Positions 33,552 through 42,010 of a stretch of DNA of 53,846 bases are shown piece by piece. Source of the stretch: an uncultured Mycoplasmatota bacterium (lineage in GTDB: Bacteria; Bacillota_I; Bacilli_A; RF39; UBA660); NCBI GenBank assembly GCA_900554615.1, contig USIB01000001.1:1-53846 (forward strand), in the 5' to 3' direction. The position numbers were made by a program, and so were the translations under genes. The notes below the pieces were generated by a model. That model had not been told where the DNA came from. It searched no databases and worked only from the letters and a program-made list of their open reading frames with translations. The stretch's first letter is position 1; each line of letters begins with the position of its first letter.

Positions 33552-33706
33552 ATAAAAACACATTAATTATATAAGGACGAATATTATATATCCGCGGTGC
33601 CACCTTATTTCACTAATGTGCTCTTTATTAGTTTTTATCGGAACTACCCGTTTTCTACTTATTTATATCTACTATCTGTCACTAATAGTAATAGAAAATC
33701 TATATT
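33552..33706 (-). promoter_or_regulatory. T-box riboswitch of aspS
   Basis: The minus strand holds the T-box sequence AAGGTGGCACCGCGG (about 33608-33594). Its TGGC would pair with the GCCA end of tRNA-Asp. The terminator is CACATTA...AATAAGG paired with CCTTAT...TAATGTG then TTTTTAT; AAGG with CCTT is the competing antiterminator stem. Stem I is short: TTTTCTA/TAGAAAA at the base and TACTAT/ATAGTA at the top, with GAT, an Asp codon, in the 3' side of the internal loop. Specifier choice is the least certain part. Confidence 0.9.
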
Positions 33707-33707
33707 T

Positions 33708-33736
33708 ATTATATAATTATTATTTAGTATTGTCAA
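33708..33736 (-). promoter_or_regulatory. aspS leader promoter
   Basis: TTGACA (33736-33731) and TATAAT (33713-33708) with 17 bases between: a consensus promoter for the T-box leader. Confidence 0.85.
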
Positions 33737-33756
33737 TTATTTTTTTATATTTTATT

Positions 33757-33809
33757 CACTTTAAGTCTAGGTCTTAAAGTGTTGTTATTAGCCTTAGGTA
33801 TAATAACAA
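33757..33809 (-). repeat. tandem GAC/GGC hairpin element 6
   Basis: Minus strand: TTGTTATTA with TAATAACAA (33809-33782, loop region TACC...GGC) and CACTTTAAG with CTTAAAGTG (33781-33757, loop ACCTAGA). This is the most divergent copy: the second hairpin has GAC...GAC. The 5' AT-rich tract matches elements 1 and 4. It lies 60 bases after the 731-residue protein gene and 20 bases before the aspS promoter. Confidence 0.65.
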
Positions 33810-33868
33810 TATATCAGCCATAACTATTATATATAAATATAGGATATATACTTTAATATGTTTAATAG

Positions 33869-36064
33869 TTATCTTTTTCTAATTAATATTTTTTGTTCTT
33901 GTTTTTCTTTAACACTTTTATAATAAGTATCATACAATTTATTAATTGTTTCTTGGTCTCTTTTTTCTTTAATACTTCTATTATGGAAAGTATCATATAA
34001 TTTATCTAATATTTCTTCTTCAGAATAATTATTTTTTTTATCTATTAAATCTAATAAGTTTATTGTAAAATCATACTTTTCATCGTATATACCTTCTTCT
34101 TCAGGGAAACCTAGTTTATCTATAGTAAAGGCCTCTGCATAATTTGCCCTATTAATAATGAGTGTTCCTCTAAATAATTTTTTAAAACTTTCTCTATTAT
34201 AAAGAGCATTTATCTCTTTATAATTATTAAATATTATAATAGTTTCCTCTTTTTCATAATCACTTATACTTATTATTTCTTCTATATTACTATTTATTTG
34301 ATAATATTTTATAGCATTATAATGTACTTGAAAATAACTTATATTTAGTTTTTGTAATGTCGATGGTAAGTTTATATTATTAATTCCATATAGTAGCATT
34401 GGCATAGATGGTTTTGTCTTTATATAGTCTATAAAAGAAAGTCCCCTTCTATAGTATGATTTCTTTTTAGTTATTTCTTTTATTCCTTCATATAAAGTAC
34501 TTTTAAATGCCTTATTATTGCGATAGTAATCTCTTATTAACTTTGGTGATAATTCATTTTTATGCCTTACTCCTTTAGAATATTCACCCATAAGTAAATA
34601 ATGTAATATAAATGTATTGTGTATTTCTTTGACAATTTCTTCAGTATATTCAAACTTATCATTATTTGAATCTATATAATTTTCATATATTAATCTAGAC
34701 ACAGTAACTAAAGGTACTTTTTTATTCCATTTAAATAAGTCATCATAAAAATACACTTTATGGCAATCGCATAGTCTTATTTTAAAGTTATTTATATAAT
34801 TTATTAGTTTATCTGGCTTATCCATAGATAATATTAATCCTATACATAATGAATTATCCATTATTTGTTTTATATTAAAAGATCCATTTCCATTAATAAT
34901 AATTTGATACCCTCGTATATCTGTAGTTTTTACATAAGTAGCAACTGTAATTATTGTATCTTTAAATATTCTTATTAATTTTTCATAATCATTGATAATA
35001 AAATCATATTCTTTAAAATATTCTTTATATCTAGATAATATTCTTTTATCTTTATCTCTAACTATATTATCTATCTTATTTGATATAATATTTCCAAAAT
35101 ATTCTATTTCTTCTTTATATGAATACCCATTTATCAATTTTTCTCCATTATTTATATAATCTTCTTCAATAGTATTAAACTTTAATACTAATAGTTTATT
35201 TAAGAATATGGTATCTTTTTCTTTATATAATTTATCTATAGCCATATATTTATTAATTAAATTATTTATTATTCTTAATTTCCTATTTCTTTCAATGTTA
35301 CTATTTAATAAAATATTATATTCTTCCTTTATCTTATCTAGTAAATCCTTATTATTGTATAGATAATTTTCAAGTAATATTTCTATACTACATATATCTG
35401 ATAATGATATATCTTTTTTATATTCTATATTTAATTTTAATGCTTTAGTAAATCTATAGTCTCTATCATATATACTAGATAGATAGTCTTTTTCATTATC
35501 TACTTTAGGTATGTTATTACTACTAAAACTATAATAATAATTTAATTCTTTTTCTATACCTGATATATTATTTTGACATATTAATATCTTACCTTTTAAA
35601 TTAGATATTTCACTTTCTATTATACTTCTTTTACTATGAAATAATATTTTTCTTTTTAATATATTATCTAATACTTTTATTTTTATAAATGATTTATCTT
35701 TATATTCTGATAATATACTTTTATAATAATTTAGTTTATTAATTATTATATTTAGATTTATATTATTTCTATCTTCACTTTGATTTAATATATCACTTAT
35801 ATTATGTAATTCTATTGTTAATTTAGATATTATATTTACATATATATTTAAATCTATATTATCTAACTTTAAATCTATACTAGATTTACATCTATTAGAT
35901 AATATTTCTTTATATTTGTTATTGTATTCACTAGATAATATTAGATTATCTTCAGTATTATAAAAATCATTACTTGGAGGAATAATATTATAATCTAATA
36001 ATGATAAATATAGTTCAGTTACATTATTATTTTCTTTTTTAAATAATCTTTTTAAAAAGTTCAT
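33869..36064 (-). CDS. large unknown protein, mostly helical
   Basis: This 731-residue protein is not recognised. The first 330 residues are Lys/Asn/Ile-rich and predicted helical, with possible coiled-coil stretches; the C-terminal half is more globular, with IIINGNGSFNIKQIMDNSLCIGLILSMDKPDKLI and FSIDKLGFPEEEG-type turns. The end contains two related charged stretches (DKLYDTFHNRSIKEKRDQET and KLYDTYYKSVKEKQEQK), a short internal repeat. No signal peptide or membrane helix. AGGAGG-type sequence precedes the ATG. Confidence 0.6.
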   Translation of the reverse strand: MNFLKRLFKKENNNVTELYLSLLDYNIIPPSNDFYNTEDNLILSSEYNNKYKEILSNRCKSSIDLKLDNIDLNIYVNIISKLTIELHNISDILNQSEDRNNINLNIIINKLNYYKSILSEYKDKSFIKIKVLDNILKRKILFHSKRSIIESEISNLKGKILICQNNISGIEKELNYYYSFSSNNIPKVDNEKDYLSSIYDRDYRFTKALKLNIEYKKDISLSDICSIEILLENYLYNNKDLLDKIKEEYNILLNSNIERNRKLRIINNLINKYMAIDKLYKEKDTIFLNKLLVLKFNTIEEDYINNGEKLINGYSYKEEIEYFGNIISNKIDNIVRDKDKRILSRYKEYFKEYDFIINDYEKLIRIFKDTIITVATYVKTTDIRGYQIIINGNGSFNIKQIMDNSLCIGLILSMDKPDKLINYINNFKIRLCDCHKVYFYDDLFKWNKKVPLVTVSRLIYENYIDSNNDKFEYTEEIVKEIHNTFILHYLLMGEYSKGVRHKNELSPKLIRDYYRNNKAFKSTLYEGIKEITKKKSYYRRGLSFIDYIKTKPSMPMLLYGINNINLPSTLQKLNISYFQVHYNAIKYYQINSNIEEIISISDYEKEETIIIFNNYKEINALYNRESFKKLFRGTLIINRANYAEAFTIDKLGFPEEEGIYDEKYDFTINLLDLIDKKNNYSEEEILDKLYDTFHNRSIKEKRDQETINKLYDTYYKSVKEKQEQKILIRKR

Positions 36065-36183
36065 ATTGTTTTCCTCCTATGGATAGATATTATATATTAA
36101 ATACGAATGTTTGTCAATTACTATGGTGTGTAGATAGTGTAAAAATATATTGATTTTTTAATTATTATACTCTTTAATACACA

Positions 36184-36209
36184 TAAAAAGTGCCTCTGAA
36201 TAGAGGCAT
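36184..36209 (-). terminator. terminator of the ABC exporter operon
   Basis: On the minus strand TGCCTCT pairs with AGAGGCA-like arms (GCCTCT/AGAGGC exact), followed by CTTTTT, just after the permease stop codon. Confidence 0.8.
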
Positions 36210-36214
36210 ATATA

Positions 36215-37357
36215 TTAATTAAATAATATTCTTTCACTTTTATACATTTTATTTATAAATATTAATAATAATATTATATATATTATTGAAGATATAATAG
36301 TTATTAATATATTACTAATGTTTATTGTTCCTGTTAGTATATTATCTACCATTATAGTGTGATTTATTATTGGTATAAATGATAATCCATTTGTTATATT
36401 TATATTTAATATTTCTAAAAACATTGGTACACAGGTTATTAAACTTATTGGTGTTAAACTACTTTGGGCTTCTTTAAATGTTTTTGTAAAACTTGCTATT
36501 GTTATACATACTCCTGATATAAAGAAAGTATATGTAAGTAATATTATACTTGTTAATGCTATTGTTTTTATATTAATATTAAATATTACATTTTCATATA
36601 TAGAGAAATTATTTTTTACATAGTATAATGATATTATTGATAATATAATTCCTATTATCTTTGTTATTAATCCTGATATAGATATGGCTAAGTATTTTCC
36701 TAATACTAAGTCTTTTCTTTTTATAGGGAATGTTAATATTGTCTCTAATGTTCCTCTTTCTTTTTCTCCTGCTGTTGTATCAGTAGAAGTATATATACTA
36801 CTTAGTGTTATTGACATTATAGTAAATGTTATAGCCATTAGTATTATTTGATTTCCAAATATACTCTCTCCTTTTATTTCATTAACATTATAACTTATAT
36901 TATTATATACTTTATTTATATCTATATTGTTATTTACTAAATAACTCTGTCCTAAATAATTGTTATAATTTTCTAAATAACTCATTATATAAGTAGTTAT
37001 TATACTACCATCTTCACTTTGAGTATTAGTATAAATATTATAGTTATTTTCTTCTTTTATTATATATGCTATTATTTTGTTATTTTTATAGGCTTTTTCT
37101 AACTCTGTTTTATCATTATATTTTATATATTTAATTTCTTTATTTGATAGTTCTTTTTCTTCTTCAGATAAATTATAGTTTACTCCTACTTCGTATGTTT
37201 TTTCTTTTGTATTTACAGTTAATTCTTCATAGACATAACTCATTAATATTACAAATATTGGTATAAATAACGGTGTTATTGCCATCATCAATAAAGATTT
37301 TTTATCTCTTATTATTAGTTTTAATTCTTTTTTTAGTGTTACTATTACATTATTCAT
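36215..37357 (-). CDS. natB: ABC-2 type exporter permease (NatB-like)
   Basis: This 380-residue permease has one helix near the N-terminus (LLMMAITPLFIPIFVILMSYVYEE), a large extracytoplasmic domain and about five to six helices in the second half, as in NatB/ABC-2 proteins. TTAGEKERGTLETILTFPIKRKDLVLGKYLA is the conserved coupling region. It overlaps the ATPase gene by eight bases. NatAB exports sodium in Bacillus; the substrate here is not proven. Confidence 0.85.
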   Translation of the reverse strand: MNNVIVTLKKELKLIIRDKKSLLMMAITPLFIPIFVILMSYVYEELTVNTKEKTYEVGVNYNLSEEEKELSNKEIKYIKYNDKTELEKAYKNNKIIAYIIKEENNYNIYTNTQSEDGSIITTYIMSYLENYNNYLGQSYLVNNNIDINKVYNNISYNVNEIKGESIFGNQIILMAITFTIMSITLSSIYTSTDTTAGEKERGTLETILTFPIKRKDLVLGKYLAISISGLITKIIGIILSIISLYYVKNNFSIYENVIFNINIKTIALTSIILLTYTFFISGVCITIASFTKTFKEAQSSLTPISLITCVPMFLEILNINITNGLSFIPIINHTIMVDNILTGTINISNILITIISSIIYIILLLIFINKMYKSERILFN

Positions 37358-38105
37358 TAGTAGGACCTCCTGTTAAAACAAAGAAGGCTTCTCTTAAAGT
37401 ATTAGTCTTTGTTTTCTTTTTTATTTCTTCTGGTGTATCTATTATTACTATTCTTCCTTTATTTATAAATACTACCCTATCACATATTGTATCGGCTTCT
37501 TCCATATAGTGAGTTGAATATAGAATACTTTTATTTTTCTCTTTTTCTTTTTTGATAGTATCTAATATTACTTTACTTGATATTATATCTAGTCCGCTAG
37601 TGGGCTCATCTAGTATATAATATTTTGGATTATGCATAAGACATCTTGCTATACTTACTCTTTGCGTTTGACCAGTTGATAGTGAGCCTATCTTTTGATA
37701 AAGAAAGGAAGATAAATCAAATGTTTCTGTTAGATATTTTATTTGTTCTTCTATTTCCTTTTTATTCATTTGGTAATATTCTCCACACATTGTAAGTAAT
37801 TCTTTAGCACTTAAATCTTTATATAATTTTGTATTTCCTGTTAGAAAGGCCATTCTTCTTTTTATTTCTATTTCATTTTTCTTATAATTTAAGTTATCTA
37901 TAGTTACTTTTCCACTAGTCGGAGACATTATTCCTGCTATTATCCTAAGTAAAGTAGTTTTACCTGCTCCATTTGGCCCTAGTATTCCTAGTATTTCTCC
38001 TTCTTTTAATTCTAGAGTTATATCTTTATTTGCATAAAACTCTTCTTTTTTCTTACTTTTATTTAGTTTCGTAAACTTTTTTGTTACTTTTTCTACTTTT
38101 ATCAT
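37350..38105 (-). CDS. natA: ABC transporter ATP-binding protein (NatA-like)
   Basis: This 251-residue ATPase has Walker A GPNGAGKTT, signature LSTGQTQRVSIARCL, Walker B YYILDEPTSGLD and the switch histidine in LYSTHYMEEADT. It pairs with the overlapping ABC-2 permease gene to form an exporter of the NatAB type. GAGGAT-type ribosome binding sequence precedes the ATG. The substrate could be sodium, a drug or a peptide. Confidence 0.93.
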   Translation of the reverse strand: MIKVEKVTKKFTKLNKSKKKEEFYANKDITLELKEGEILGILGPNGAGKTTLLRIIAGIMSPTSGKVTIDNLNYKKNEIEIKRRMAFLTGNTKLYKDLSAKELLTMCGEYYQMNKKEIEEQIKYLTETFDLSSFLYQKIGSLSTGQTQRVSIARCLMHNPKYYILDEPTSGLDIISSKVILDTIKKEKEKNKSILYSTHYMEEADTICDRVVFINKGRIVIIDTPEEIKKKTKTNTLREAFFVLTGGPTNE

Positions 38106-38207
38106 AGTATCCTCCTAGTTAATTATATAATATATTTATTTTTATAACAAGATTATATTTAAAAACTGTAGATTTTTTTCTAAAATATTATTTAAAAAGT
38201 AGATAAT

Positions 38208-38924
38208 CTACTTTACTAACTTTTTATTGTTAGATAGATTATCTACTGCTTTATATAACATTATTGGTAAATTACTTATTGCTTTATCTACATTCGTATA
38301 GAAAGATGTTTCTAGTTCTTTAACATTAAGTCCTTTATTATCTAAATCAGTTATTGTCTTTTTAGTATCTCTTATTCCTCTTATTATATTTCTTGCTTCC
38401 TCATATAATTTTGAACTATTGTCTATCATATTTTTATATTTTTGAGTATCTTCTTCACCACTTAAAATACTATATAAATAATTTATATTATCAAATACAT
38501 TTCTCTTATCCGCAGGTGAATAACTATTTGAGTTCATATAGTATATAAAAATACGCATTAAGTATCCTTCACGGTCTCCTCTTTTACCAATCTCTACAGG
38601 ATCTTCTCTATAGAAACCATTTAATTTATCAATATGTCTTCTATAACTTGAAAAGAAGTTTAATATTTCATTTGTATTTCCATATTTAAATAATGTTTTA
38701 TAATATTTTGCTTTATCTTTATATTTACTTAAAAGAGTATTTAATAACATTGTCTCGATAGTAGATTTATCTTCTGGTTTTACTCCTATACTTGTTGTTA
38801 GTTCGTGTAATGCTGCTAATGTTTCATCACTTTCTCTTATAAAGCCTAATGACATATAATCTATTAATATATCATTAGTCATTTTTTTCATTTCTTTTAC
38901 TTTTTCTGTTTCTTGGTTTATCAT
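38208..38924 (-). CDS. unknown helical protein
   Basis: This 238-residue protein is not recognised; it is predicted almost wholly helical, soluble and without cysteine. It lies between the exporter operon and a 581-residue unknown gene read in the same direction, 70 bases after the latter. GGAGAG precedes the ATG. Confidence 0.55.
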   Translation of the reverse strand: MINQETEKVKEMKKMTNDILIDYMSLGFIRESDETLAALHELTTSIGVKPEDKSTIETMLLNTLLSKYKDKAKYYKTLFKYGNTNEILNFFSSYRRHIDKLNGFYREDPVEIGKRGDREGYLMRIFIYYMNSNSYSPADKRNVFDNINYLYSILSGEEDTQKYKNMIDNSSKLYEEARNIIRGIRDTKKTITDLDNKGLNVKELETSFYTNVDKAISNLPIMLYKAVDNLSNNKKLVK

Positions 38925-38994
38925 TATTATCCTCTCCTTCGTTCATATATTATAATAAACTATACTATTATTGTCAATTACTTTTTTAATGTTC

Positions 38995-40740
38995 TTATCT
39001 CTTTAATTTTCTTTTAATTTTACTACTTTCTATTTCTTTTTCTGTCTTTATTCTATTTTCTACTCTATACTTTAACTTATATAATGATATTATATTATCT
39101 AGTAAAGTAGTCATTACTTCTTCTATTTCATTTTGATAATTTATATTGTTATTTAATATCTTTATTAGATTTTCTTTTTCTAATGTATTACCATTTTCTT
39201 CTATAAAGCGTGATAACTCTTGTATTAATTCTAAATATAACTTAATATTTTTATTCTTTGCTTCACTATAATTGTTATCCATTATATTTTTATATGTATT
39301 TATAATTTCTTTTATGATATCTGTTTTTATTACTTCAGCATTTACTTCTAATAATATAGTATTTAACTTTTCTCTTATTCCATATACAAAATCTTCTTCT
39401 TTATTATATGGCTTTTCTAAGATAGGTACTTCTATATTTAAAACATTTATACTACTACAATATTTATCTAATTTATTTTTCTCTTTTACAAACATATTTA
39501 ATAATATATTTCTATAATATTCTTCTTTTTCATTTAGTAAAAATGGTAATATTTTATCATTTAATAGACTTATATCTATATATAATTCATTAGTATCTTC
39601 TATTTCTTTTCCATTTAGTTTATCTATACAAATATTTATTATATTTAGTATTTTCTCTATTTCTTTATCATTACTATTTTTTATCTTTGTTAATATTTGC
39701 TCTAATCTTATCTGTAATTGTAATTCTAGTGATTCTCTTCTATCTAATACTAATTCTTTATTTATATTTAGTTTATCTAAAGATTTATTATAATCTTCTA
39801 TTAAATTATCTATATAGTTATATACTATTTCTTTATTACCTAAATAAATTTTTATCTCTTTTTCTAATTCGTCTAATAATATATCTATTTTAGTTTTCTC
39901 TTTAATAGTTGTATCCTCTTTTATTTCTTCTTGCTCTTTTATGCTTTGAAATATTTCTTTTGACATATAATTATCTAAGTACCACTTTAATTCACTCTTA
40001 TTAAAGTTTATGTTTTCCTTTCGTGGTGAATCAAATCTCATACCACTAGGTAAGCCTATTGTACTTATCATTCTTTTATTTTCTCTATCTACTATCCACA
40101 TTATTTTTTGTACTTTAATCCATACATAATCTCCAGTTTTATATGTATATTTAAACTTTATATTGGATTCTTCTTCATTTAATGTTACTTTTAATCTAAT
40201 ATACTTCTCACACTTATAGATATACTCATCATATTTTACTAGATTTATTTTATTCTTATTTATACTATTATCATTGTATGTAAAATGTCTTCCTGTCTTT
40301 TTTAATTTATTCTTTTTGTATAATTCTTCTAGTTTACTTTGCATTATTATCTCATCTGCGATAGATAATGGAGATTCTCCATATTCAGCAAACTCTATAC
40401 CATAAGCTTTTATGACCTTATATTTACTTTTAATTATTTTTTCTATATCTTCAGTAAGTGGAAGAACTGGAAGAATTGCTGGTTCATATGAACTAGCATA
40501 TTTGCAAAAACCTTCGTAGCCCACAGGGTCAGATATAAATGTATAAACAGTTGCATTTAAAATTCCAGTATGCTTAATCCAAAACATATTCTTATCATAG
40601 AGATTTCGACAATTTCCAGTTAATTTGGCGGCGTCACTTAAAGTAAATCTATCAGTATATTTTTCTATTGATTTCGATTTTATCCCAAAAGGATAATGAT
40701 TCCAATCTTCTTCTCCTAATAATGTTAACTTCTCATTCAT
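38995..40740 (-). CDS. large unknown protein with N-terminal globular domain
   Basis: The 581-residue protein has a globular N-terminal part (1-265) containing two tryptophan-rich motifs (NMFWIKHTG; VWIKVQKIMWIVD then STIGLPSGMRFD), followed by a long charged helical region (270-580). The layout suggests a domain on a coiled stalk, but no family is named. AAGAAGG precedes the ATG. Its promoter probably lies in the repeated module at 40.8 kb (TTGCTT-17-TATCAT on the minus strand). Confidence 0.6.
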   Translation of the reverse strand: MNEKLTLLGEEDWNHYPFGIKSKSIEKYTDRFTLSDAAKLTGNCRNLYDKNMFWIKHTGILNATVYTFISDPVGYEGFCKYASSYEPAILPVLPLTEDIEKIIKSKYKVIKAYGIEFAEYGESPLSIADEIIMQSKLEELYKKNKLKKTGRHFTYNDNSINKNKINLVKYDEYIYKCEKYIRLKVTLNEEESNIKFKYTYKTGDYVWIKVQKIMWIVDRENKRMISTIGLPSGMRFDSPRKENINFNKSELKWYLDNYMSKEIFQSIKEQEEIKEDTTIKEKTKIDILLDELEKEIKIYLGNKEIVYNYIDNLIEDYNKSLDKLNINKELVLDRRESLELQLQIRLEQILTKIKNSNDKEIEKILNIINICIDKLNGKEIEDTNELYIDISLLNDKILPFLLNEKEEYYRNILLNMFVKEKNKLDKYCSSINVLNIEVPILEKPYNKEEDFVYGIREKLNTILLEVNAEVIKTDIIKEIINTYKNIMDNNYSEAKNKNIKLYLELIQELSRFIEENGNTLEKENLIKILNNNINYQNEIEEVMTTLLDNIISLYKLKYRVENRIKTEKEIESSKIKRKLKR

Positions 40741-40885
40741 TTTACTACCTTCTTTTCCTTAGTTTGTATTTTTCTATTATTAATGTGCTATTAAACATTA
40801 TACCACTTCATAAATGTATTATTTATGATATCATAAACGGCCTTTAAAAGCAATGGAAAAAGTAGATTAAATGGTAAAATAACGA

Positions 40886-40970
40886 TTGACAACAAAAGAG
40901 ACTTATGATAAGATTAATACAGAAATCAGCGGCCCTAGGTGACCTTTTCACTACGGCTGCTGATTTTCTT
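40886..40970 (+). ncRNA. candidate small RNA A with promoter
   Basis: TTGACA (40886-40891) and TAAGAT (40909-40914) are spaced by 17 bases. The transcript, from about 40921, is essentially one hairpin: AAATCAGCGGCC pairs with GGCTGCTGATTT (12 pairs with one G.U), with an inner GTGA/TCAC stem, then TTCTTATA. It ends 38 bases from the convergent Fic-like gene. A close copy lies at 41.93 kb. Alternatively the hairpin is a terminator for the minus-strand gene. Confidence 0.5.
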
Positions 40971-41008
40971 ATACATAAATAAAGAAAGAGTAAATAATAT
41001 TATAATTA

Positions 41009-41662
41009 CTACTCTACTCCATCTATACAATTATCATATATCCATTTCTTTATATTTGTATAATCATTAGTTTCATAAAAATCTATTAATATAGTAAAAT
41101 ATTCACCTATTTTTTCTACTGGTACTGCTAGTATACCTAGACCATTTCTTATCATTTCTTTATTTGCTATTAAATTAGCAACTCTCTTATTACCATCTAA
41201 AAACATTTGGCTTCTCTGTATCCATAGAAATAATGTTATACTTCTATCTAAACTATTTTCTATTTTCATTATATCGTTTAATTCTTCGTCATAATTACAT
41301 TCACTTGGTAATTTAGGTCTATATGAAGTTCCAGTTATTCCAACACCTCTATCCCTAAACTCTCCTAGTGGCTCTATATTTTGTCCTTTGCATATCTCGA
41401 AATGTATCTTTTTTATATAATCTATTGTTAACTCTTCATCTATTGTACTTAAAATATATTCCCAAGCGTCTTTTAGTCCTTTTAATTTAAGCATATCATC
41501 TATTGATATTTTTCCTGTATTTACATTATTTACAAATGCTACAGTATCAGCAAAAGTTACTGCTATTCCCTCTAAATTAGCACTTTTATATAAATTATCT
41601 ATTAATTTCCTCTTTGCAAAAAAGATATTATCTTCTTTAGTCATATTATATTTTCTATCCAT
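41009..41662 (-). CDS. Fic-family protein with changed catalytic motif
   Basis: Fic proteins transfer AMP or other groups to target proteins. This 217-residue protein has the Fic core, with GEFRDRGVGITG (flap region) and the motif QMFLDGNKR at residues 152-160, where canonical Fic/Doc has HxFxDGNKR. The catalytic histidine is replaced by Gln152. Activity is thus doubtful, or the chemistry differs; a Fic subgroup may share this change. GGAAGTG supports ATG 41662. No antitoxin with an inhibitory motif is evident. The last codons are duplicated at 42.6 kb. Confidence 0.8.
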   Translation of the reverse strand: MDRKYNMTKEDNIFFAKRKLIDNLYKSANLEGIAVTFADTVAFVNNVNTGKISIDDMLKLKGLKDAWEYILSTIDEELTIDYIKKIHFEICKGQNIEPLGEFRDRGVGITGTSYRPKLPSECNYDEELNDIMKIENSLDRSITLFLWIQRSQMFLDGNKRVANLIANKEMIRNGLGILAVPVEKIGEYFTILIDFYETNDYTNIKKWIYDNCIDGVE

Positions 41663-41738
41663 AAATAACACTTCCATTCCCAAAATTATTATATCATAGT
41701 TTACTTATGTTTTTCAATATAATTTCTGCCAAATACAT

Positions 41739-41792
41739 AAGTTTAGAGACAATTAAGGCTCTAAACTTTTTTCTAATGACCTTAGGCAATAG
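41739..41792 (+). repeat. tandem GAC/GGC hairpin element 7
   Basis: AAGTTTAGA-GAC...GGC-TCTAAACTT (41739-41768) and CTAAT-GAC-CTTA-GGC-AATAG (41771-41792). Fifty-four bases (41735-41788) are identical to element 8, so this copy was probably moved by recombination; after the junction the second arm is imperfect. It is the one copy not sitting 3' of a plus-strand gene. Confidence 0.75.
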
Positions 41793-41842
41793 CGGCCATC
41801 GTAGTTATTTAATTCTTTTTTACCTGGAACTGTTATTAACAT
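41753..41842 (-). CDS. 29-residue ORF overlapping hairpin element 7
   Basis: AAGGAG is well spaced before ATG 41842, and a promoter TTGCTT-17-TATCAT lies upstream on the minus strand. The peptide is MLITVPGKKELNNYDGRY and 11 further residues. Its end is encoded by the hairpin element itself, which suggests a gene truncated when the element or repeat arrived. It precedes the Fic-like gene in the same direction. Confidence 0.4.
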   Translation of the reverse strand: MLITVPGKKELNNYDGRYCLRSLEKSLEP

Positions 41843-41928
41843 AGCACATCACTCCTTAAAAGTATTATTTATGATACCACAAAAGACTTTTAAAAGCAAT
41901 AAAATAGAATAAAAATGTTAAATAACAA

Positions 41929-42010
41929 TTGACAACAAAAGAAACTTATGATAAGATTAATACAGAAATCAGTGGTCGCGGTGACTTTTCACTACGGCTG
42001 CTGATTTTTT
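41929..42010 (+). ncRNA. candidate small RNA B with promoter, antisense to nuclease 3' end
   Basis: TTGACA (41929-41934) and TAAGAT (41952-41957) at 17 bases, as in small RNA A; the 40 promoter bases are nearly identical. The hairpin AAATCAG/CTGATTT continues with wobble pairs that replace Watson-Crick pairs of copy A. T6 follows. The RNA covers the last 14 codons of the convergent nuclease gene, so it is antisense to that message or acts as its terminator. Confidence 0.5.

Noticed and set aside
41931..42010. Small RNA modules A and B as copies of the GAC/GGC element
   Set aside because: Their hairpins lack the GAC/GGC top and have their own promoter, so they are a separate family.
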